The notes under the pieces: generated by a model
Database searches by the model: none
Told to the model about the DNA's origin: nothing
The model's input: only the letters and a program-made list of their open reading frames with translations
Origin: Toxotes chatareus
Lineage: Eukaryota; Chordata; Actinopteri; Toxotidae
Reading direction: 5' to 3'
Assembly: GCA_016801885.1 (NCBI GenBank)
Contig: CM028899.1
Coordinates: forward strand, 16,197,501-16,261,500
DNA length: 64,000 bases
Program-made: the position numbers and the translations under genes
Part shown: positions 1-12,384 of the stretch, in pieces
Layout: each line of letters opens with the position of its first letter
Position numbering within the stretch: the stretch's first letter is position 1

Positions 1-304
1 CCTCCCCCTTCACCACCAGGCCGGAGGTAGGAAATCAAACCAATTACGGTTGTATTTAAAGAAAATTGGAGCAGGGCCGGAAAAGTGGGGGCATTTCCAA
101 AAACCACAAAAAGAAAACTGCAGGGCCACTCTTTGGCAAAATACAGGATGACTGTGGAGCGGAGTGGAATGGCACTTCTAAGAAAACACAAGTAGAAATC
201 TATTGTTTGGTATAATATACAAAAATATAGTTTCTTCTCTTTCTAAATACACATACAAATACACATTTACTGGCGGTCGTATACCTTACCAACTAAACCT
301 CTAC

Positions 305-363
<59 letters not shown>

Positions 364-3300
364 CCTGTAATGTCTTCAATAATCTCTTTCTGTGTCTGTC
401 TCAGCGAGAGAGATTGATGGATTTTGCTCCCTGCTGGACCTGCTTGATGGATGGTTTTTAAGAACTCACTCTGTTTATGTTCAGGTCTGCTGTGCCCTGC
501 TGCGAGTGGCCTGCCAGAAGGCCGCACCTCATAATATGACTGAATCCACCAAGACGTCCCGGAGCCCAAATCCTCCTTGGCTCGCTCTGCTGCTGCAGCC
601 CCAGCTGAGGTACAGTATAGGGCCTCTCATAAAGCACAAACACCTGTAGGCTTCAAACTGGGAGAGGATAAAGTTTGTATATGTGTGTGCAAGGCAGTGT
701 GTGTCACAGTCTGAGGCCATCTTTACAGCCAAAAAGCTTGTCTGGGATCAGTGTTGTAATCGCCACCCCCTGATCTGACGTGTTCTCTCTGTTTTACCTC
801 TCTCTCCCTCTGATCCTCTTCCTCACTGTCATCTCTCAGGAAAACCCCCTCATTACCCAGCCTTCATTTTCCATCCCCCCACAAGCCCTCTTTGTTCCAC
901 GGCCCATTTGGCTGTTGTATCTCAGCACTTAAAAGCAATTATTCCTAAATATGAATTCTCCCTAACAGACGTCTCCAGACACTCGAAAGACATATTTCTT
1001 CCTTTATCTTCCTCTCTGCTTCATGGAGGAAAACAAAAGGAAGAGAAATCAAGGTGTCTGATGTCTGTAGGCCAACACGCACACACACACACATTTTTCT
1101 GTATGCATGTGTATAAACTCACATGCACTCATACCTGATAATATGCCTTTGTCTGTGAAGGTGCATGCACAGACAACAAGAAAAACACACAGACACACAC
1201 AAACTGTTTACTTCACACGCACACACTGTAAAGAGTGTAAGATGATCTCCCATTAAGGATGAAAACAAACCAGTGTGTGGGAGGTGTCCCCTGAGGAAGT
1301 CCTCAGTCACTATAGTGGAACCATGGGAACTGGTTAGGAGTGGCCTGCGGGGCAGCCATGTCCAGACATGGGGGTGTGTAACACTGCCACACACACACAC
1401 ACACACACACTGCTAAAAAGACCAACTCAGTGGCTTTTAGTCACCTCACCTGTCTAACAACAGCAATAACTGACACTTTAGCGGGCGTCAACATTAGCTT
1501 GATTCATTCAGACCTGGCTTTGATTATCTCCATGGCAGCGTTTGATGTTTCAAAGTGCCAAAATGCCAACAAAAATAAAACTGATTGTTTTGGAGTGATG
1601 ATATAAGAGAGATGACGACAGACTTTTATAAAGCTCTTGTGTTTGGTGACACTTGAGAGGATGAGGGAAAAGATGTTTTTAATGTGTCGTGTGGCTGTCA
1701 GTTTATGGGTCAGATGAGGCTGTAGGTCTGTGGCGCTTCAGTGGTTCTCGCTGATTTCTTTACAGCCATGTGAACCCTTACTGCTGAAAGGACATTAGTC
1801 ATGTAGTTAGATAGTCAGTCCCAGAATGACCTTAGTTTTTAGAGGGACAGCGTGTTAGGAAACAAAGAAACTGGCTGCCAGCAACTGAACATTGAATGTG
1901 TTTGACTTTGCTGCTTTAAGAGTAGATAGTGGGAACAAAAAGGTCTGTACGTTTGTAATGACCATCCACGTTCCCACATGATTCAAAACAGACTTGAGCA
2001 ATCATCCTCATTTTGCTCACTGCTTGCGCAGATGGATGAAAAAAGTAAGGAAGATAGAAAGATAGCCAGTGTGTATGTGAACTGCCAATTTAGAGTGTTC
2101 CCCTGCTCAAACAGGAAGTGAAAAGAGACCTGGTCCACAGGGATTCCTGTTTCCCTTTCTTGCCTTCTTGCCCCCCCATTCAGGACCCCACCGTGATAGG
2201 GAAAGCCTGGCAGAGATCTACATTGTGTGGTGTTTATGGTCTGTGTGTGTGTATGTGTGTGTGTTTTAATTTCCTGTTTTATAGAGGAAGCACTATCCAC
2301 ATGTACAGATCGTTATTCAGAATTTGTCTGTGAGAAAAAAAGGACAGAAAAAAAGACGTGTGAATTCTCATGAATCTGTATGGGAAATAACTTGCATTGT
2401 TACTGGGAAACTCTCCTACTCTTAGTAAAAACATATTTTGGTTCACTGGTAAAGTGCAAATGCAATGTCAGTTGAATCTATGAAAGGCAAAGTAATTTAA
2501 TTTCTTCCAGTCAACAAAAAATTGTAAAACACTACAAGCTATTATCCTCTCGGATCATATGTTCTGTCTTTCCTTAACTAAAAACTAACTAATCAAATTA
2601 AATGCAGATTGGTTAGACACAGAAAGCTGTGGTCATTGTGCAATGACAAGAATCTAAATCCAAGCCATTAGGGCATCTAAATGAAAGTTAGCTGCTGTGG
2701 TCTTAGCCAGAATACCCTCTAACCATGGTCCGGGCCACAGGTCCACCATGCAGTGGTCTATTGGGTTTCCATAAAACATCCTTCTTCTGGTTTTGACTCA
2801 TTTACATGTCTTGGGTTCCTATGACGAAATGAGTGAATAGGACGACTCAGCATAAGGTCAGTTATTTGTGTTAGTGCTTCCCAGTTAATGACAGTTCCTG
2901 TGAAATTCTTTGAGTCTCAGCTTAAGAAAAAAGCACCTTCAAGCTGCATAGTTAAAAAAAAAAAAAAAAATACTCTTGCTTGGAATAATAATTTGTAATT
3001 GAAATGTTTTTTCCTGCACAGTTCTAAAGTTTCTATGTAAATTTAAAAATAAATCTTCAGTGTTTGTACATTGGAGGCTTCAGGTTTCCATATCACACAC
3101 TGCATATTGGACCATGGGCTTTCAAATGGCACAAAATCTTGAACTTAAACTGAGATTTAAGCTGAGAAAATTTCCACGCTTCATCATATGAATGTGAAAA
3201 GTCTTCTAGGGTCAATCCCAGCTCATATGCCTTTCACAACATTGCACTCTAAGAAGAGAATATTTGCATGAAAAATTAATCAAAGTCAGTTAATTATAAA

Positions 3301-6055
3301 TGGTTTCAGCTCTCTTTTAGAGTGGTGTATTTTTCACTGCTGCTGTGGAGAAACAACATTATGGTAGCTCTGCGTTTGGTGCTTTGAGATCATCTGAAAT
3401 CTGAACATTTAGGAGTTGCACAGGCAGTCTCAGTCACACGATGGTGACCTTAAATTTATGGTGGCAGCTCTCTAGATCGATCTGATAGTGAGACTGTTTC
3501 TGCAAGTGCCTCATGAAAGCTTTTCAGAGATCCTCTGGGTCTGAGCGGGAACGGAGTCCTGGGCCCATAGAGAGGTGCTCCACTGTGGGAACTGGGAGCT
3601 GCCTGGTCTATCGTAACACAGAGCGGTCTCTGTAGACCCACCATGGATGAGAAACTACCTTCACTGGGATCCCTCTGAACTGGGAGAGCCCTCTTTCCCT
3701 CTCTTTCTTCATCTCTCCCTCTCTCTCTCTATCTCCCGCTCCCTGTCAGCAAGGCAGCGCTAGTCATCAGTGTGAGAATGGTTGCATCACAGCTCTCGCG
3801 GTTTCTTAGCCCCTGGCCCCTGTGTTTCTCGGTCAATCTGTGGGAACCCTGATTTTGGACGGCAGCCTCTGTTCCCACCACCAGTCTGGTTAGAAAATAG
3901 ACTTCTGGTCATGTTGCAGGCACCCAAACCAAGCCGGTTCTATCCCGCTCCTTCTCACGGGTTCGGGGGAGGAGAGGTCAGCGGCTGCAGAAGAGGCCCT
4001 AATGGGTTTCGTATGCAGGTACCACAGAAGCGACGCGGGATACTGTGTTCATGAGAAATGAGAGGGCTTTAACGATTCTGTGCTTTTTCCAAAACACTCC
4101 CTCTCTCCCTTCCCTCCTTCTGTTTTTCTCTCTGTCCCCTGCAAATCTCTCTGTGTCTGTTTTTCATTTGGATCTATAAATAGTGCCTTTTCTCTCCTCT
4201 TTCTGATTAATTGAACATAAAATCGTGTGAGGGACAAGGCTAAATTTTGAAAAAGAGAGAAAAATCTCTTAAGTGATTCTCATCGCTTTAGTTTTTCTTA
4301 CATGTGACCTTCACAATCATGCCTCCAGCCATCTTTATATTTCGTCCACTTAAAAAGCGATTTTCTATGTCATCTTATAAACCAATTCATCACCATTTTG
4401 ACTACAATTGTCTCCAGACAAGCAGCTTCATCCAGGCAAACACTTCCCCTCTTTTTCCTGGAGAGTTACAATTTTTGGAAGAGCAGCGTAGCGGGAACAG
4501 AGGGAAGATGAAAAAAGCAGTTCGGCTGATGTACATCTATGACAAAGACCGAGCCAGATGAGAGCTCCTCTGCTCCCCACATGTGGACAAGAGAGTCGGG
4601 TCTCACAGAGTGTGTGAAGACAGCTGGAAAATTCCCTTGAGCCCGGTCTAATTGAAAGCTTATCATCTTCTCTTTGTGCTTCCTGAGTGGTGGGGGATCA
4701 GCGAGGAACGACGGAGAGAGCCGCTCTGTGATGAGACCTGGAAGAAATAGTTGGGAATGTTTTAAGATGGTGCAGATCTGTCATACACTCACACTGTGAA
4801 GTGGAGCTCAGACTGTCTGGGTGGAGGCTGGTGTGAGATCTATCAGCAGGGGATTGTGTGTATGAGGTTCTTGTGCGTGCATGGCAGTGCTTTGAGTGAG
4901 CAGAGTTAATTGAATACAGTGTGTATCAAGGCTGCTTGTGTGCGTCCTAGGGCTTTGTTGTTGTGCCAACACTGCCCCCATAGAAGGCCTGACGCACACA
5001 CAGCAGAAAGCATACAGAGGGAAAGAAAGAAAGGAGAGAATTGAATGAGAAGAAAGGATAAAAGAGAAAGGGAAGAGCATAGATACAGGAGCGTGTAAAC
5101 GGGGGAGAATAAAAGAGTGCAAAATTGAAGCAGAAAAACAAAGCGTTTAGAAGTGAAAGCCCTTTCATGGTACATCAACAGGTGGCATTAGTTTAAGAGT
5201 GAGGAATTGTGGGTGTTGCATTTCAGGTTAACCACATGAGACATCTAAAGTCAGACCACCCCACAAGGTAGCATCTCAAGTGTTTAATCTTGTGGCTCGG
5301 CTTCAAATGGACCAAACAGATGCCATCAGCGCCGCATAAATTAACAACCACGTAACTGGTAAGAAAGAGGGCTGACATTCCAAACTTCTCCTGTATTGTT
5401 TTTAACAAGTGACAACTTGCCGACATGTGCTAACATGGAGGCTGCCAGGGCAGCGCCGGATTCCTGAGCTGCGCTTTTATTGACGCTCTGGGTACCACCG
5501 TGTTGACAGCTGAGGCATTTTCGATTCTCTGAGAAGTGAGGGTAATTGTCAGTGAGAGTCTCACTAATGGGAGAGAAGAGTATAATTATTAAAAGTGGTT
5601 ATTGGGAATGAACTACCAGTGATTTGACAGGGTTGTGAGATGGAGGCAGTGGCATGTTTGGTATTTACTGTGTGAGGCCAAAGAAGAAGTTAGAAGAACA
5701 GAATTTGTTGGATCAGAATGTGCTGGCACCAAATTGAGTCCCATGAATGTTTATGGTGTTTTTTTTGTTTTTTTTCCCTGCTCGTTTATCAGCTGATGTG
5801 ACGGTGTCTGGGTTTCTGGAGATGAATTATACCCTGTCCCTCCGTGCTTAATGTATTCACTCTTTACACCTCCCTCTGTTAAACCATAAAAGACCTCACC
5901 ATCCAGACTTTTGAGCATTGAGTTTCAAAATTAGAGACCTCTTATACTAAAGAACTGTTTTTATAGTAACATGAATAATGTTGAAGAATGTGATCGTGAA
6001 CACTTGAACCTAAATCTAATGTGAATGTGAGTAGGTGGGACCTTTTTAATTAAAA
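1..6055. other. Downstream flank of runx3, no gene supported
   Basis: All open frames here are short, lack recognisable domains and mostly run through CA/GT repeats. A (TA)n array lies at 308-361 and short (CA)n tracts at about 1079-1092 and 1389-1410. A candidate exon-like segment at 485-609 is discussed among the rejected items. Otherwise unique-looking, unremarkable intergenic DNA. Confidence 0.6.
308..361. repeat. (TA)n microsatellite
   Basis: About 27 uninterrupted TA units. It produces a spurious YIYIY open frame on the minus strand. No function inferred. Confidence 0.97.
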
Positions 6056-6061
6056 TTTATT
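6056..6061 (-). terminator. Candidate polyadenylation signal for runx3
   Basis: TTTATT on the plus strand, so AATAAA in the transcript. It is the first canonical hexamer I find after the runx3 stop codon and would give a 3' UTR of about 2.9 kb. ATTAAA variants occur earlier in the transcript at 7423-7428 and 6370-6375 and could be used instead. No cDNA evidence is available, so the true end is uncertain. Confidence 0.3.
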
Positions 6062-8955
6062 TCAAATAACAAATGACATTATTTTTTTAAATGAAATGAA
6101 CAGCAGTTGTGAAGGCAAAAAGTGAGACACGTTTTTTAATTAAAATGATTAAAAACTACATTATCCGCAAATTGTACAAGCACTCAATATGGAAGCATTA
6201 ACATTATAATTATATGTTGATGAGATTCTTAAATTAACATCACTGTCTGATGTACATGCTTTGAGCATAAAGAGAAAGGAAGACAGCAAGATGACTTAAC
6301 ATTTTGGTAAATGAAAAGGAAAAGGGGATTCTGTTAGAAAGAAATAAAAGAAAATGTAACATTGTGCTCTTTAATCCAATATACAATCAAGTACAATTCA
6401 CTTGTACATTTCGGCGTTCTAGTTTTGCATAAAGAATGTTATTAGAGATCAATCAAGACATGATTCAGTTACCATACATCTTTCCCAACACTGACTAGAA
6501 CTGTGTTATAGTCAAAGGCAATTGTGAAGATCTTCGTTTTTTTTTTTTTCCTTTTTTTGAAGTAACCACACAAATATAACTACATATTTGGTTTCTCTAG
6601 CTGCATGATTTTTTTTTCTTGTTTGCCCATAGTAAAGTAAGGTCTTCTACCATATAAAGGCTCCAGAGGAGAGAGCAGGAAACTTGTATTCCTCCAAATC
6701 ATAAGGGAAATAGGAATGAGACATTGTTACCGATAGTTAAACAATAGGAATAAGGCAGAGGGTCTTTATGTTGGATCGACAAAACACCTTGCATAACATA
6801 TTTGTACCTGAGCTGCAAATGCTAGCTTTGGATCACTCTTCACTTTGAAATTAAATCCCACTTGTGTAGCATCTTTCAGAGCCATGAATGCAAATCATCT
6901 TCCTTCTTTTGGCGGACTTTCCAGGTAAACACCGGACACCTGATACCTGCCGTAAATGCCTCAGTGTGGCTCATACCACCGTGATCTGTGCAGGTGTATG
7001 AATTATTTAGCTGTGAGCCCCTGGCACTGATGATCAGTAAATTAGACCAGCAAAGACAGAATCAGGGCCATAAAGGCTTCAAAGCACTCACTGATTATTC
7101 AGAACAAAGGGACCTGTGCACAACAGGGGAAGTTTTTTTTTCTTTCTCTCTTTCTCTCTTTGCATAACCACACAAGGCGTTGGTAAGAAGATACTTCTCT
7201 GACCCCGCTGCCTCCTTCTGTCCCTTCATCCTCACACTCGTCCCCTCCAGGGATAGAGGGATCACATGCGTAACTGCAGGGGAAAAACACCCTCAGGACA
7301 GGGGGAATGTGCACACACACCTGTGGTGCAGGAATGTGTGTGTGTGTCTAATCATGAAGTCATTAATTATTTGGTAAAGTTTTGTTAAAAGGACACTTTA
7401 AGGAATCTTTTTTTTTTTTTTTTTTAATATTTAGCTCTGCTGACTTTCAAATAGTTGTAAATGCAAAACCATAAAAGAGATAAAAGAGTTCAAACATAGT
7501 GCAAACAATAAGCAAATGATTCATTTAGCGCAGGAAAGCAATTTGGAAGTTTGTTTTTTTTGTTTTTTTTTAAGATTATGGCTCTAGATACACCATCTCA
7601 CTCACAGAATCTGTTGGGTGTGGTTCATAAGGAATAAAAGTTCTTAGTGCATCAAAGCTACATTGGAAGACAAAATAATTACACTGTTTTTTTTTTTTTT
7701 ATAATTTAGTAACAATATATTACACAAATTCCAAATTTATACTTAACAACAAAACATGGTATATATACTGTATATATATTTATATAAAAAAAAGGAAAGG
7801 TAGCGAGAAATGCTCAAAGATTTGGGGTATATGCGTACATTTCCTCACAATTTGGCTCAAATAAATATCAAAAGTAAACCATGTCATCCAGTTGAAAAAT
7901 ACCAGACTAGGACTTCTTGTTTTCATTTTTTCAGAAAAGGGCTTGAATAAGGAAAAAGTAGACACAACAGGACTCAAATATTCCTGGGGGAAAAAGAAAC
8001 CAATAAACACTCCTCTGCGTTAGTCTTTTACATTCCTCAAAATATCAGCCATTGTCCTGTTGAAACTTGACACACTGATGACACAGCAGAGGAGAACTAA
8101 TTTCTTAAACACGTGAGTCCTGACAGATAAAATGTCTTTTCTTTCAAATATGCAGCGATTGTCGAAACATCCAACTGCATACCATAGCACCAAAGGCTAA
8201 TAATTCTCATTTGGATAATAAATTAGGCAATAAGGTACTGCATATGTGCTGTGAGCACATGAAACAGCTCTGGATGCATCTGGGGATGTTTCCACAACTG
8301 ACAATATCTTTTTCGATATTTAAATTTTACAGAAATTAAAGCTTAAGAGAACCGATTGCTACAGCAGTGCAGCCGTGGAAGGATGTCGGCGTCACTCGGT
8401 GGAGTAAAACATCCAGTCCGACTGCTCTCCTCCACCTACCAGGTGAGTTGAATCAGTATAAACAGTCTGCTTGATGAATGTCTGCTGTGGTTTTTCAGTT
8501 CATCAGCTGTAGTCATTGATTGTACCTCCATTGTATTTTGTTCTTATGTCTTTGAGTGCCAGTTTGCACCAGACAAATGATCCTGAAACGTTACCATGGC
8601 TTCTCTGGTTTTTACTCTCACTTCTATTTACAGTCTCAGCCGAACATCATCTCATTTTTATATGGCTTTTATAGTCCCTTAAGAGTACGTGTTTTAGCAC
8701 AGTGCAGGAGTTCACTCAAAATTTACAAAATACATGGAAGTTTTGGGAGAGTTGGTAAAACACAGAAAGTCTGTAAAGCAAGTGCCAGAGAAATAAAAGG
8801 CAAACATGCAGCATTTCTTCTTTTTTTTTTGTATGTTTTTTTTTTTTTTACTTTCAGTGTTCACCTTTTGTTTTTGTTTTTTTTTTGTTCATCATCCTCT
8901 TTGCTTTTCCTCCCTCACTTTTCCCACACCCTCTGATTGTCTAGCTGTCTGTCAG
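6056..8955 (-). other. runx3: Probable runx3 3' untranslated region
   Basis: Between the stop codon and the first AATAAA there is no supported coding sequence on the minus strand. The transcript would be A-rich, with several long A runs (for example T runs on the plus strand at 7408-7425, 7687-7700 and 8819-8849). A GC-richer island at about 8360-8450 interrupts this composition and contains a plus-strand mini-ORF with a consensus splice donor (see findings). Extent is inferred from the candidate polyadenylation signal only. Confidence 0.45.
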
Positions 8956-9437
8956 TCAGTAAGGCCTCCAGACGGACTCATCCAAGCGGCCCGAAGCGCT
9001 CATGGCTGTGGGGGAGTTGCTGTGGCTGCCATCGGCCTCCACGCCCTCGCTCTGGGTGTTCAGGCCAGGGTTCATCAGACTGTTGGTCCCTCCGGTGCCC
9101 CCGGCCCCCGAGCAGGACAGCAGGCGGGTAGGGGAGCGCTCGCCCCCGGTGTTCCCTGGCGCCACCATGGAGAACTGGTAGGATCCGGAGCCTGTGCCAT
9201 AATACAGGTAGGAGTTGGACTGGAAGTTCTGGGATTGGTTGTTTGAGTAGGGTGGTGGCAGATAGGTGTGGTATCTAGAAGAGGCTGACATGCTGAGGCC
9301 GCTGATGCCAGTGCTGGAGGTGTTGGTGGAGTAAGGGAAGGCCCCGGGGTAATGCATGCGGGGGTCTGAGAAGCGAGGGTCAGTCAGCGGCGACAGAGAT
9401 GGGAAGGGGGTCCTCGGTTGGAAGAGCTCTGTAGTCC
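8956..9437 (-). CDS. runx3: runx3 last coding exon (C-terminal regulatory region, VWRPY)
   Basis: Begins after a CAG acceptor with the last two bases of a glycine codon (GTTELFQP) and ends VWRPY then TGA at 8956-8958; 482 bp. Visible family landmarks in order: LTDPRFSDPRMHYPGAFPY (RUNX signature), RYHTYLPPPY with the PPPY motif bound by WW-domain proteins such as YAP/TAZ and E3 ligases in this family, LYYGTGSGSYQFSMV, GGERSPTR with an SP phospho-acceptor context, VEADGSHSNSPTA, and the C-terminal VWRPY that recruits Groucho/TLE co-repressors. The open frame continues upstream past the acceptor to 9567, but that part has no RUNX similarity and is intron. DPRFSDPRMHYPGA and VEADGSHSNSPTA match RUNX3 better than RUNX1/2. 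The phase-1 start fits both the cassette exon at 14335 and exon 5 directly. Confidence 0.96.
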
Positions 9438-10453
9438 CTGTTGGCAGAAGCAAAGAATAAAAGGTTGGGAAAAAGTCGACAAATGTTCGACTATGAATGA
9501 AAACTGCCGTTGTGATTAGGGGGTTAAGAGATTTCTCATTTTCTATTACTCCCGAAAAACAACCCACATCTCAACAACAGGAAACCTCTCCAAAACCCCA
9601 GTTCTGAGCTCGGATTTCTTGCGATATGCCTGTCCATGGAAATGTTTGCTCAAAGTAATGAACTGAGACATTTTTTTGCTTAATAACAGTCATCAAGTAC
9701 TGACAGCACATCATCCCACAGCCCCATGCACAAGACTGAACTTATGAAAAGGCCCCCTCGACACAGCCCTCCTACCACTCCTTCAGCAAAAGAGAGCAAA
9801 CGCACAGTGTGCTGTCTTTCTCAGAACAATGAAAAGAGGCATTGTCAGTGGCGAGGGGTGCTTTGTATAAACAGCGATGGCTTGTTGCGCCGTTGTGCAA
9901 CTCATCATAAATCATACTGGGGCGACAGAGACAGACGATCACATTCAGAGACAGAGAGACAGAAAGGGAAAATGAAAGGAAAGAGGGTAGAGGAGGATGA
10001 GAGAGAAAGTGTGTTTCTGTGTGAGAATCCTCTAATGTGTATCACAGTCCAGGACCTGTCAGAATTAACTGCTGAGTGTAATCTCACAGGTAACAGAGCC
10101 CCGTTGAACCCAGCTGTTAGGACTTCAGTTTCACTGCACACTTACTAATTTATTCAGCTGACAAAAGGGAAATAGAAATATTGCTTGGGGGGGTTGACTT
10201 GGCAGTTTGTTTCTCTGAGATTTGGGGCCACTACTGTCACCAACTTAGGCCCTTAAGTCAAACACCATATTGCCTCTCTCACCTAACTGAAGAGTGTTGC
10301 TGGCTGATTTTACATCCTGAGCTTCAGATATGAACCCGTTCACAGTCCTGAAGTCATGTAGGACTTCTGAACACTGCACATCAGTTTGATGAGTATTAAG
10401 CCACTTCCATAGTATTTACCCTCCCTGTTAATTTCTCATGTCGGTTTGTAGCT

Positions 10454-10500
<47 letters not shown>

Positions 10501-12310
10501 CTAAAAAGCAAAAGTCAGGAACGTCACATGCTGGCATCATGGCTCCTCAAAGATTGCATTATAATTCTCAGGTAGAAGTCTTGGCTGATACCGTAAGTTA
10601 AGCATGAGTCAGCTTGAGTCCATGGCACTCAGATATTTTGGAAGAAGGTCAGGTGGCCGACGGCCAGGCCAAAATACTCTGCAACTGTAAACGCCCTTCA
10701 TTTGGTTGAACTCCACAATGACTAGGGAGAGTTCCTCATACCTGATGTCAACAGCACACTCCTTCTACACCTGCCGCTTGTACACACACCCCCACTCACA
10801 CACATACACACACACACACCTCAATCCACGGTTATTTGTTTGTCCGCATGTGGCTTTCATGGGTCCAATGTGCCCACATGACTGCAAGTGTAAAATGTGG
10901 ATTTGGATGGCAGAGAAAAGAGAGCTTGTGTTTGTGAAATAGCAAGCGCTTGCACGCCACAGCCCTGAGGGGGGAGAATGCCAAACTTGCGTGCCACAGT
11001 CTTGTTGAAATGTCTTTTCCCTATGTCTGGAGAACTGGGTCCGTTTTCAGCTACAAAAAAGTCTGTTCCTTTGTAATTTCCATGGCCCCTGCTAGACTCC
11101 TTTTTTTTCATCAACACACTTCTGCAGTTGAATTTCCTCTTCTTTTTGGGATGAGGGAGTTTGGCGGTGGGGGGGCTGTTTCTTTTTCCAGAGTCTACCA
11201 GGCACTGGAGTCAGACTCCATATCTGATTTCACGCGAGGAAAATCCAAGCCTTCAGCTGCTGTTGATTCGGGTGAAGTGGAGTCGGCCCAGTAATTCCTA
11301 CTGGACTCCCCAGAAGCCTTTGCTCTCACTCCCTCTCTCCCTCTCTCTCTGTCCCTTCATCTCTCTCTCTGTCTGTGCTAAATTTAGGCTTCAGGGTGAA
11401 GCTGAGGAGGGGATGTGTGGCGTGGGGACTTGATGGCTGTGGTGGCTGCGGCCCACCCCGCTCATGATCTCCATTTAATTGGAGTTGGTGGAAAAGTGTT
11501 GGCTAAACTGCGGTGGGGATCGACTCCTGTGTTCTGTCAGCGGAAACTGGACTGGACACTTATCACAACACCTTAATGGGCTTGTGCGGTACCAGCCTCT
11601 TGGCCGTGAGCCAGAGGAAGCCTGCTACCACCCTAAACTCTCTATAGTACAGTAGCTCCCTCTGGAGGAGAGGGCTAAACAAACTGTTCTGTAATTGAGA
11701 AGCAAAGTTTTGCAGTCTGCTTTTTCTCCCTCTTAACCATGTTGCATACCTTACTCCATCCCCACCCTCCCCCACCCAGTATAAGTACAGGCTTCACTGT
11801 TGTGGCTGTGGTAACAGTGGTGTATCTTTGGCAGAGAGGGTCTTCCTAACTGAGCCGAGTAGTAGCTGCCTGTAACCTCTGCGGCCCAAAACCACACATG
11901 ATCTCCATTAGGCTCATCTGAAACGTGTTGACTAAATTGCAGGGACAGGAGAGGGGATGGACCCCAGAGGGCTAGCTGGCACAGTCTGCCGTCTGTGATG
12001 TTCCCAGTCTATGAAGCGGGTAGCTGGGAATCAGGGTTTTTATAGAGAACATAGTGTTCCAGTGCTCTCTCTTTCTCTTTTCTCCTCTAGCTCTGAAGGC
12101 ATAGTGCAACTTAATTCTGCAGCACCAAGGGTGGAGTCCTCCTCCTCCTCCTTTTTGCTTAGCTCAAGAAGTCCACTAGTCCACAGTCAAGCGTGTAACC
12201 CAGATATGACAGGAGGTTTGCCTCATTTGCTTATGGGAGAAACTGATTTTGGTTGTTAACATAAGGGCCGGCTTGAGGCGGCCATGTCTGTATGTGTTAT
12301 TGTGCACAGG

Positions 12311-12384
<74 letters not shown>

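Noticed and set aside
485..609. Possible plus-strand coding exon (acceptor TTATGTTCAG, donor CTGAGGTACAG, open frame)
   Set aside because: The peptide has no recognisable family features, no partner exons are visible, and isolated acceptor-donor pairs with an open frame occur by chance in 64 kb.
9438..9567. Upstream extension of the last runx3 exon's open frame (to 9567)
   Set aside because: Residues upstream of GTTELF show no RUNX similarity and the junction has a good CCAACAG acceptor in the right phase, so this is intron read-through.
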